A stretch of 20,632 nt of DNA from a bacterium (lineage in GTDB: Bacteria; Elusimicrobiota; Elusimicrobia; UBA1565; UBA9628), in the NCBI GenBank assembly GCA_021790955.1, contig JAJYFI010000004.1:1-20632 (forward strand). The letters are read 5' to 3'. Under the pieces are notes generated by a model. The model saw nothing but the letters and a program-made list of their open reading frames with translations, made no database searches and was not told the origin of the DNA. Below are positions 1-6,734 of the stretch, in pieces (position 1 is the first letter of the stretch; each line of letters starts with the position of its first letter). A program made the position numbers and the translations under genes.

Positions 1-978
1 ATCGGCAATTATGTGGAGATCGGCCCTGCTCCGGGCGGCGGCCCCCAAATGGTTCAAGACAGCTATGCGAGCTTGGTCGTTCCCGGCGGCAACATCGTCA
101 TCGGCGCGAATTCCGCGGCGGGGATTTCCGGACTCCACATAGGAGGCGGAGTGCTGGGAGGGCAGGCGCAGATCGAGCTCGACAACTCCAACGGCGCCTC
201 CGGCCAGGTCAACCGTTGGACAAATCGCCTCGAGTTATGGGCCAACGACCAAGTCGCCGTCGGCGCTGGTCCCATGCTTCCTTACTCATCGCGCGGGGAC
301 GTTTTAAACCTTTCCGGCGGTGTGATGGCCGTCGCCGGAAACATGAACGTTGCGCAGCCTATGGGAATGAATGCCAACGGCCCGCTTTATCTCGGAGGCT
401 CCGGCGGCAACACGCCGCACGCCTGCCAGATCGTTAACGGGGCTTCCCAATGCAATTGCACCCCCGACTCAGGCGCCTGCGTGGGCTATCTTGCCTGCTG
501 CATTAGCCACTTGGGTTGCGGCTCATGTACTCCTCCTTTATGTGGATGCCAATTGTGTGGCTCTGCGTGCGTTCCAGGAGCCAATCTGCTTGGTCACCCC
601 GGATGCGGATGCGGCTGCGTTCTGGGCGTTTGCGGGTGCACGGGCGGCACGGTAACTACATGCGTCGGCCCGTCCCCCCCGGCCAATTGCGGCTACGGCA
701 CGCTCGACATGTATTCCGATGCGGTGGCGGGGTGCCCCGCTTCGGCGCCGCTCGCCATCGGCGGGGGTGGCTCCTGCGTCAACACCTACGGGGGTGACGC
801 CAATATCGCCTCGGGCTCGTGGGAGTCGCGTCCAGCGGGCCTTGGCGCCAATGCGCAAAATAACAGCTCCGGCAACACTGCCAATGGCTGGAGGTTCGGT
901 TGCGCCAACCCGACTTTCACCGGAGTTCAGTACACGATCTACCCCTACGCCATATGTTGTCAAGATGCCAATCCGTGA
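1..978 (+). CDS. Cysteine-rich surface/fibre-like protein, 3' part (5' end outside window)
   Basis: The reading frame is open from the first base, so the protein starts outside the window; about 325 residues are visible. The first part is rich in Gly, Asn, Ala and Ser, with short alternating hydrophobic stretches such as GGNIVIGANSAAG, which suggests a beta-rich fibre or adhesin. A central stretch (roughly bases 415-690) packs about 19 cysteines into fewer than 95 residues, many as CxC, CC and GCGCGC-like clusters. The last ~90 residues (GGGGSC, then GWRFGC and a terminal YAICC) resemble the small disulfide-bonded end domains of phage tail fibres and shufflon-type pilus tip adhesins; that comparison is from memory. 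It is followed after 25 nt by a secreted prolyl isomerase gene and probably shares its transcript. I infer an exported, disulfide-stabilised extracellular protein; no enzymatic function is visible. Coding is likely, identity uncertain. Confidence 0.7.
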   Translation: MGNYVEIGPAPGGGPQMVQDSYASLVVPGGNIVIGANSAAGISGLHIGGGVLGGQAQIELDNSNGASGQVNRWTNRLELWANDQVAVGAGPMLPYSSRGDVLNLSGGVMAVAGNMNVAQPMGMNANGPLYLGGSGGNTPHACQIVNGASQCNCTPDSGACVGYLACCISHLGCGSCTPPLCGCQLCGSACVPGANLLGHPGCGCGCVLGVCGCTGGTVTTCVGPSPPANCGYGTLDMYSDAVAGCPASAPLAIGGGGSCVNTYGGDANIASGSWESRPAGLGANAQNNSSGNTANGWRFGCANPTFTGVQYTIYPYAICCQDANP

Positions 979-1003
979 CGAAATTTCAAGCCGAGGAGGG
1001 ACC

Positions 1004-1849
1004 GTGCCACAACCGTTAATGCGAGCTCGCGAAGCCGCGATGATTTTGGCCCTCGCGTTGGGCGGCTTTGCCGCCGCGTGGGCCGGGGAGTCTGCGGGCT
1101 TAAGCGGCAAGGACGGCCGGACCCTCTACGCCCTGGGCTTCGAGCTCGTTTCGCGAGGCGGCTCCCTCAAAAACCTTGCCCTCTCCTCCGCGGAATTAAA
1201 CGGGGTCCTTCTGGGAATGAAGGACGCGGCTCTGGGGGCCAAGCCCCGAGTTTCTCTTCAGGACTCGGCCAAAGAGATATTTCTATTTATGGCGCGTCGA
1301 GAAGCGACTACCGTCGCGCCGCGTCGGAAGGCGGATGAAGCCTTTATCGAGAAAATGGCCCGCCGTCCCGGAGCCAAAATCCTGGAGGAGGACGGCGCCA
1401 AGATGGTTTATATCCCCATCCGGGGGGGGAGCGGGCATCGGGCGCGCCCAGGCGATCAGATCGTCATCAATTACAAGACCGCCCTGAGCGGTGGGGAAAC
1501 GGTCGACGAGGCCTTTTGGAAAAATGCCTCACTCACGACGCCGTTCGACGCGACAATCACATGCTGGCGTCGCGGCATAGCCAGGATGCGTCCTGGCGAA
1601 AAGGCGGAGCTCGTCTGCCCGGCATCCTTGGCCTACGGCGACCAGGGAAACAATTTGGTGCCCGGAGGCGCTGCCGTCAACTTTACGGTCAGGCTGTTGC
1701 GCGTTATCCATCCAAGGCTCGCCAGACAGAAGCCCTTCAAATGGACTTCCGGGGAGATTAAGAAGTATCAGAAATTGCTCAAGGCATATCAAAAAAGCAA
1801 TCCCGACCAAGCCTCTTCCCAAGGACAAGAGAAAACGAAAAAGCAATGA
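1004..1849 (+). CDS. Secreted FKBP-type peptidyl-prolyl cis-trans isomerase
   Basis: A 281-residue protein that would catalyse cis-trans isomerisation of Xaa-Pro bonds in the periplasm. A signal peptide is visible (hydrophobic run MILALALGGFAAAWA, cleavage near AWAG). Residues ~30-130 are helical and charged, like the dimerising N-terminal domain of FkpA/Mip proteins. Residues ~140-237 are the FKBP domain: GDQIVINYKTAL, a VDEAF strand, CWRRGIARMRPGEKAEL, then LAYGDQG and the closing FTVRLLRVI strand; the active-site Trp and Tyr of the family are present. A Lys/Gln-rich tail follows. I chose GTG at 1004 because GAGGAGGG (993-1000) lies just before it; ATG 1019 is in frame but too far from that site. 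It lies 25 nt after the cysteine-rich protein gene, which could be its client. Confidence 0.88.
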   Translation: MPQPLMRAREAAMILALALGGFAAAWAGESAGLSGKDGRTLYALGFELVSRGGSLKNLALSSAELNGVLLGMKDAALGAKPRVSLQDSAKEIFLFMARREATTVAPRRKADEAFIEKMARRPGAKILEEDGAKMVYIPIRGGSGHRARPGDQIVINYKTALSGGETVDEAFWKNASLTTPFDATITCWRRGIARMRPGEKAELVCPASLAYGDQGNNLVPGGAAVNFTVRLLRVIHPRLARQKPFKWTSGEIKKYQKLLKAYQKSNPDQASSQGQEKTKKQ

Positions 1850-1885
1850 GAGTGCCGTTTTTCCAATTTTTTACCGATTCGAGCC

Positions 1886-1914
1886 TTGATTTTTCTCTTC
1901 ACGGGGGCCATAGT
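1886..1914 (+). promoter_or_regulatory. Weak sigma70-like promoter before the pilin-Hint gene
   Basis: In the 137-nt gap between the FKBP gene and the pilin-Hint gene, TTGATT (1886-1891) is followed after 17 nt by CATAGT (1909-1914). Both hexamers deviate from consensus, so this is tentative. Downstream, GCAGGC-AGAC-GCCTGC (1953-1968) can form a 6-bp hairpin in the leader, ending 7 nt before a strong AAGGAGG ribosome binding site (1976-1982). No poly-T terminator follows the FKBP gene, so readthrough is also possible. Confidence 0.3.
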
Positions 1915-1986
1915 TCATCCCGGTTACGGGTTGGCCACCCGGCGGCTTGACGGCAGGCAGACGCCTGCTCTCTATAAGGAGGGATT

Positions 1987-3192
1987 ATGAGGGATTTAAG
2001 ATCAGCGAGAGAGTTTCAGCGCCACGGCTTCACCTTGATCGAACTCCTCGTGGGGACGCTCCTCGTGGGAGTGCTGGGTTCGATGGCGTATACGCAATAC
2101 TCACAATCTGTCCACGTGGCCCAGCAGAGAAACGCCCAAATCGCTCTCAAGGCCATTGCCTCCGCCGAGGCGGTCTACGCCTTACGCAACCACGGCCAGC
2201 TCGACACGAGCTCCGACTTTTCCGGCCTCATTAATGCCGGCTTGTTGTCGAACTCGGTCCTAAGCGGCAGTCCCTATACTTTTTCAGTCATTTCCTCAGC
2301 ATCGGGTTCCGGTGCCGGAGGTGGTTTGGCCGGAGGTGCCTGGACCGGGGGTGGTCGTGCCGGTGTCACCTCGCCTCCTAACAGCGGCGTCACCTATCCT
2401 ACTACTAATGGTAATAGCAGTGCTGGTAACACCTGTCTGGCGATGGCCGTGCCGTCTCCCCAAGCGAGTGCCAGTCTTCAGACGTTTTATATCGATGCCA
2501 CGCAAAAAATTTATACATCGGCCTCCGACTGCGAAGCGAATCCCTATGCAGCTATCGCCCTGGGCCGCTATTCCACCGGCCAGGCACCAAGTAGTGGCGG
2601 TGGCCATACCTCGTCCCCTCCGGGCGGTGGCCATACCTCGTCCCCTCCGGGCGGTGGCCGTACCTCGTCCCCTCCGGGCGGTGGCTACGGAAATTGTTTC
2701 GTGGCGGGAACTCCCGTCATGACGCCTGCGGGCGAGCGGGCGATCGACAAGGTCAAACCCGGCGATGTCGTCTATGCGGCCGATCCGGCCTCCTACGCCT
2801 TGGTGCCGGAAAAGGTCGCCGACATCGAAGTCAAGACTGCGGACGTTCTCCTCGAGGTGGCGCTCGGCAACGGGACGAAATTCCGGGTCACGCCCGTGCA
2901 CCGCTTCTACGCCCCCTCCGCGGGGAAATTCAAGGAAATCGGGCGCTTCAAGGTTGGAGACAGGGTGTCCCTGCTCAAGCTGCCGGAGGCCTCGGGGCTT
3001 GCGGCGGTCGATCCTGCGGGAGAGACTTGGTATCCGGCCATGGAGTGGGATATCCGGATCGCCTCCATCAAGAAGCTGCCGCTCAAGGCGACCAAGGTTT
3101 ACAACCTGCACATGGGCGGACGTTTCCACGATTATCTTGTGGACGGCGTGCTCGTCCACAACGTGAAGTCCCGCGGAAGCGGAAGCTTCTAA
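1987..3192 (+). CDS. Type IV pilin-like protein fused to a C-terminal Hint (intein-like) autoprocessing domain
   Basis: 401 residues. Residues 1-14 are a basic prepilin leader ending in Gly; cleavage and N-methylation at G14|F15 are expected from the FTLIELL motif, with the conserved Glu at +5. Residues 15-~70 are the hydrophobic/amphipathic pilin helix; 70-~205 a pilin-type globular part with a likely disulfide pair Cys150-Cys182. Three 9-residue GGGHTSSPP-type repeats form a linker (~204-232). Residues 237-392 are a Hint domain: CFVAGTPVMTPAGE at its start (nucleophile Cys237), KPGDVV, TPVHRF (block B Thr and His), VYNLHM, and VLVHN at the end (His391-Asn392). Only nine residues (VKSRGSGSF) follow, and the residue after Asn is Val, not Cys/Ser/Thr, which fits cleavage or transfer rather than splicing. 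The form resembles PT-HINT/bacterial intein-like domains, but no toxin follows. AAGGAGG 4 nt upstream supports the start. Confidence 0.9.
   Translation: MRDLRSAREFQRHGFTLIELLVGTLLVGVLGSMAYTQYSQSVHVAQQRNAQIALKAIASAEAVYALRNHGQLDTSSDFSGLINAGLLSNSVLSGSPYTFSVISSASGSGAGGGLAGGAWTGGGRAGVTSPPNSGVTYPTTNGNSSAGNTCLAMAVPSPQASASLQTFYIDATQKIYTSASDCEANPYAAIALGRYSTGQAPSSGGGHTSSPPGGGHTSSPPGGGRTSSPPGGGYGNCFVAGTPVMTPAGERAIDKVKPGDVVYAADPASYALVPEKVADIEVKTADVLLEVALGNGTKFRVTPVHRFYAPSAGKFKEIGRFKVGDRVSLLKLPEASGLAAVDPAGETWYPAMEWDIRIASIKKLPLKATKVYNLHMGGRFHDYLVDGVLVHNVKSRGSGSF
2596..2685 (+). repeat. 27-bp in-frame tandem repeat encoding the pilin-Hint linker
   Basis: Three full 27-bp units begin at 2596, 2623 and 2650, plus a 9-nt partial unit. 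Units 1 and 2 encode GGGHTSSPP in register; unit 3 has one base change giving Arg for His. The near identity at DNA level suggests recent expansion by slippage or recombination, so copy number may vary between strains. The product is a flexible Gly/Ser/Pro spacer between the pilin and Hint parts. Confidence 0.9.
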
Positions 3193-3291
3193 CGGGCTCA
3201 TAAACGGCGTATACACGAACGGCGCGACGGAGGACGACGAAGTCGCGACGATCAGGGCCAGGACGCCGATAGTGCGGTGATTTCCCGGCTA

Positions 3292-3331
3292 TTGACAAAG
3301 ACCTAAGTCAACGTTAAGCTTCTCTTAACGT
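3292..3331 (+). promoter_or_regulatory. Putative promoter with nested inverted repeats before the envelope-machine operon
   Basis: A consensus -35 hexamer TTGACA (3292-3297) is followed after 17 nt by a weak -10 TAAGCT (3315-3320). Two inverted repeats cover the site: TTGAC-N10-GTCAA (3292-3311) and ACGTTAAG-CTTCT-CTTAACGT (3311-3331, 8-bp arms). The second spans the predicted -10, transcription start and first codon, which fits an operator or an RNA hairpin at the 5' end. Transcription from here would start within a few bases of the GTG at 3330. The -35 is strong and the -10 poor, so an activator or repressor is plausible. Confidence 0.45.
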
Positions 3332-6300
3332 GCGCGCGCGGACGGGAATCGGGCATGGCGGCAAAATCTCCGGGTTGGGAGTTTTTCTTCTCCTAGCCGC
3401 GCCGTCGTTTTCTCAGGATTCCGCGCCTTCCACGGCCCCCGCCCCCGATCCTCTCGAGATCTACTCCCGCAACGACACGCCTGCCCTCGATCTCTTGAAC
3501 GCCGCGGGTTCGCTTTTCAGGCAGGGACGCTACCCCCAGGCCGAGAAGGCCTACGGCGATTTCATCAAGCGCTATCCCGGCGACCTCCATGCCCCCGAGG
3601 CCCGCGAAATGCTGGCGGAGTCTTTCTACCAGGAGGCGGTCGCCGGACTCGCCGCCGGCGCGGAGCCGACCGAGAAGACCTTCGCGAAGGCGGGCTGCGC
3701 CTTTAAGAAAGCGATGGACTCCGTTCCCCGGGAGGATTACCTGGGGGAGAGCGCGGCGCTGCGGCTCTCGGAGATCGCCTTCAACCTCAAGCGTTACGAC
3801 GAGGCCGAAAAAGGCCTTTCCGAGATGCGCCGCCGCTACCCGATGGGGATCCTTCGCGGGGAGTCGAGGCTCCTCGACGCCCAGGCGGAGCTCGCGCAGC
3901 ACAAATCCGGGGCCGCCGTCGACCTGCTGCGCGAGCTTCTCAACGACCAGCCGGCCTATGAGATCAATTCCGTCGCGGACGTCGCCTACGGGATCGGGCT
4001 CTTCGAGGTCGGCAAATCCTCGGCGGCCCTCGTCTATCTCGACCGAAGGCCCACGCCCCTTTCCCTCCTTTACGCGGGCCGCGCGCTCCTCGATCTCGAC
4101 CGCCCGCTTCTCGCCGTCGAGAAATTCCGGCGGGTCAAGGAGCTCCGGCCCGACGGCCCCCTGGCGGAAACAGCCGACTACCTCATCGCGGAGTCCTTTT
4201 TCAAGGCGAAGGACTACCTCGCGGCCATCAGCTCCTTCCAGCAGTTCTTGCGCGACTATCCCAGGTCCTCCATGGCCGCCGGGGCCGACTTCAAGATCGG
4301 GTTTTCCCAGTACGAGCGGGAGGATTATCTCCAGGCCCGGGGTTCCTTCCAGTCGGTGCTTCAGACGGCGCCGCAAGGGGAATTCGCGGAGCCCGCCCTC
4401 TATATGACGGGGCAGTCCTTTTTGAAGGAAGACCGCTTCCGGGAGGCGCAGTTCGCTTTCGCGGACGTGGCCTCCGGCTACTCGGATCGCCTGGCGGGCG
4501 TCGCGCAGTTCAAGCTCTCCTGGTGCCTTTACAAGCAGGAGAACTGGAGCGCCGCGGAGTCGGCCCTGACGGTCTTCCTTTCCAAGTATCCCGATCATCC
4601 TTTCGCCCCCGCGGCGGATCTTCTCTTGGGGAACGTGCTGACCCGGGAGAAACGCTACGCCGGGGCGATCCGCGCCTACCAGCGTTCGCTCAATCTCCTG
4701 ACGACGAAGAGCCGCGGCATGGAGCTCCCGGGCTTCGCGGCCCCCGAGGCGGACTCGGGCGGCCCCTTCGCCGAGGTGAAGGAGGCGGCGCTGGCGCTCA
4801 TCGACCGGGCGAGCCTTCTCCTGGGAGACGCGGCGAGCATCGTCTCGAGCTACCAGTTCCTTCTCAACGCCGCGACGCCTTCCCTCAACCGCTGGCGCGC
4901 GGCGACGCTCCTCTACACGGCCGAGGCCTATTTCCTGCAGGGGCATTTCGGAAAGGCTCTCGGCCTTTACAGGCAGACGCTCCAGTCCTTTCCGGCAAGC
5001 CCGGAGGCCGCCTACGCCCAGGACGGCGAGGCCTGGAGCCTGTTTAAGGAAGGGGACTACGGCGCGGCGCAGGAATCCTGGGCGAAGCTCGCGGATTTCA
5101 AGGCGCGGCCGCCGGCGCCCAAGGAAAAGACCATCTTGACGGACGGCAAGGTCCCCGACGAGCTCTTCACCGACGCGGAGTTCGGCCAAGCCTGCTCCTA
5201 TTTCAACAAGAAAGCCTATGAACGGGCGCTTTCCGCCTTCGAGGCCTTCGAAAAAACCCATCCGCAAAGCCCGCTCGCGGCCCAAGCGGCGCTCAACGCG
5301 GGATGGAGCTATTACAAGCTCCAATATTTCGGCCAGGCGATCCAGTCCTGGGAGCATGTCCAAAGCGCCTACCCGAAAACGCATCCCGCGTATCTCGCCG
5401 CCTGGGCCGCGGCCGACACGTATTTCCGGGCGCAGAAATACGATCAGGCGATCGCGCAGTATAACCGCATCCTGACGGATTATCCCGACGACGCCCGGGC
5501 CCAGCAGGCCCGGCTCAAGATCGCCGAGGCCGACTACAACGCGAAAAACGAGGCGAAGGCCGTCTCGGAGTTCCAATCGCTCATCGAGCAGGCGCCGGAT
5601 TCTCCCGAGGCCGCTCAGGCGCTCGATTTCATGGCCCAGCTTCTGGAAAGGCCCGAATCCAAGTCCGCCGCGCTGGCGGCCCTCAACGCCATCGCCGACG
5701 CCGTCCCGGGCACTCGCGCCGCCGTCGAGGCCCGCTTCAGGATCGCGGAGTCCTATTACGAGAACAACGACTACGCCCAGGCGGCGCCGCTCTTGGAGGG
5801 CGTGGTGTCGAACTTGACCGCCGGCGACGAGATGATGGACGCGGAATTCGCCCTGGCCGACTGCTACTACAACCTCAAGAACTACAAGGACGCGGCGATG
5901 GCGTATGCCCGCGTGACGGAGAACTACCAGGGCGACAAGCGCTATGAAGGGGCCCTTTTCCGCCTGGGAACGGCGCGTTTCAAGACCGAGCGCTACGCGA
6001 AAGCGGGAGAGGCCTTTCAGGAACTGGCCGCCAAGTTCCCGGACTCGAAGTTCGCGCCCGTCGCGCTCTTTAACGCGGGGCTCGCCTACCGAAAGGCCGG
6101 ACGTTGGGAGGCGGCGGCCCTGGCGCTGACGACCTATATCCAGAAATATCCCGAACAGGCCAAGGCCTCCAACGCGGAGGCCGAGCTCGTCTCGCTTTAT
6201 GAGGAGAACCACCAGTACGCGCAGGCCCAGGACATCCTGCTCAAGGGCTTCAAAAACGATACAATGATCGCGGACGCCCAGAGAGCCGAGGCCGCCTATC

Positions 6301-6734
6301 GCCTTGCCCAGGACTACGCGGCGTCCGGAAACGAGGCCGCGGCCGAGGCTCAGTACGTGTCGCTTGAAAACAGCCCGTTGAAGGACAATGACTACCGCCT
6401 CTCGGCCCTGGCGAAGCTGGCCGACATCTACGAGAAGCGCAAGGACTATCTCAAGGCCGCCGCCGTCTACGACGATTTGGCCAAAAGCTCCAACAAGCCC
6501 GAATGGGTCGCCGCCGCGCGCTCGCGCGCCCAGGCCCTTCGCGAAAAATACGCCGAGACGTCTTCGGCTCCGACTTCGGCGACAAGCCGGGTGACGGCGT
6601 CGAGCCAGACGCCTAGCGCCGCCCCCGCGGCCTCCGCCGCGTCGGCGCCGACCGCGCCGCCGTCTCCTCAAGCCGCGCCGGCGGCTTCCGCGGCTTCCCC
6701 CGCCGCGCCGTCCCCGGCGCCCGACATGCCATGA
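3330..6734 (+). CDS. Giant periplasmic TPR scaffold protein
   Basis: 1134 residues. A signal peptide is visible (Lys/Arg-containing start, then GLGVFLLLAAPSFS, cleavage near SFSQ). From ~residue 50 to ~1070 the protein is almost entirely tetratricopeptide repeats of the YbgF/CpoB-BamD type, with recurrent YxxAixxFxxflxxYPxsxxAxxA units (for example around bases 4215-4270, 5425-5490, 5960-6050). The last ~55 residues are an Ala/Pro/Ser-rich tail. No enzymatic motif was seen. Such proteins are protein-binding scaffolds; in Tol-Pal operons a TPR protein (CpoB) accompanies TolQRAB-Pal. The stop overlaps the next start by 4 nt (ATGA), so the two are translationally coupled. The GTG start has no Shine-Dalgarno sequence; TTG 3375 is a less likely alternative. 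Role in the energised envelope complex is inferred from context. Confidence 0.9.
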   Translation: MRARTGIGHGGKISGLGVFLLLAAPSFSQDSAPSTAPAPDPLEIYSRNDTPALDLLNAAGSLFRQGRYPQAEKAYGDFIKRYPGDLHAPEAREMLAESFYQEAVAGLAAGAEPTEKTFAKAGCAFKKAMDSVPREDYLGESAALRLSEIAFNLKRYDEAEKGLSEMRRRYPMGILRGESRLLDAQAELAQHKSGAAVDLLRELLNDQPAYEINSVADVAYGIGLFEVGKSSAALVYLDRRPTPLSLLYAGRALLDLDRPLLAVEKFRRVKELRPDGPLAETADYLIAESFFKAKDYLAAISSFQQFLRDYPRSSMAAGADFKIGFSQYEREDYLQARGSFQSVLQTAPQGEFAEPALYMTGQSFLKEDRFREAQFAFADVASGYSDRLAGVAQFKLSWCLYKQENWSAAESALTVFLSKYPDHPFAPAADLLLGNVLTREKRYAGAIRAYQRSLNLLTTKSRGMELPGFAAPEADSGGPFAEVKEAALALIDRASLLLGDAASIVSSYQFLLNAATPSLNRWRAATLLYTAEAYFLQGHFGKALGLYRQTLQSFPASPEAAYAQDGEAWSLFKEGDYGAAQESWAKLADFKARPPAPKEKTILTDGKVPDELFTDAEFGQACSYFNKKAYERALSAFEAFEKTHPQSPLAAQAALNAGWSYYKLQYFGQAIQSWEHVQSAYPKTHPAYLAAWAAADTYFRAQKYDQAIAQYNRILTDYPDDARAQQARLKIAEADYNAKNEAKAVSEFQSLIEQAPDSPEAAQALDFMAQLLERPESKSAALAALNAIADAVPGTRAAVEARFRIAESYYENNDYAQAAPLLEGVVSNLTAGDEMMDAEFALADCYYNLKNYKDAAMAYARVTENYQGDKRYEGALFRLGTARFKTERYAKAGEAFQELAAKFPDSKFAPVALFNAGLAYRKAGRWEAAALALTTYIQKYPEQAKASNAEAELVSLYEENHQYAQAQDILLKGFKNDTMIADAQRAEAAYRLAQDYAASGNEAAAEAQYVSLENSPLKDNDYRLSALAKLADIYEKRKDYLKAAAVYDDLAKSSNKPEWVAAARSRAQALREKYAETSSAPTSATSRVTASSQTPSAAPAASAASAPTAPPSPQAAPAASAASPAAPSPAPDMP

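Noticed and set aside
719..1003. An FKBP start inside the preceding gene
   Set aside because: That would add about 95 residues of low-complexity Arg-rich sequence before the signal peptide; GTG 1004 has a strong ribosome binding site.
2596..2685. Short regular repeats that could suggest a CRISPR array
   Set aside because: The units are contiguous with no spacers and encode an in-frame protein linker.
2695..3162. A true splicing intein inserted in the pilin gene
   Set aside because: Only nine residues follow, the +1 residue is Val instead of Cys/Ser/Thr, and the host part is already a complete pilin; cleavage-type Hint fits better.
3193..3329. A lost toxin or immunity gene after the Hint domain
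   Set aside because: No frame with plausible composition exists in this gap. CGCGAC/GTCGCG (3223-3228 and 3242-3247) could pair around a 13-nt loop, but no T-run follows, so I do not call a terminator.
3393..6671. A 1092-codon open frame on the minus strand opposite the TPR gene
   Set aside because: It is the complement of a GC-rich repetitive coding sequence; the translation is Arg/Gly/Leu-rich without recognisable domains, whereas the plus frame has clear TPR repeats and a signal peptide.
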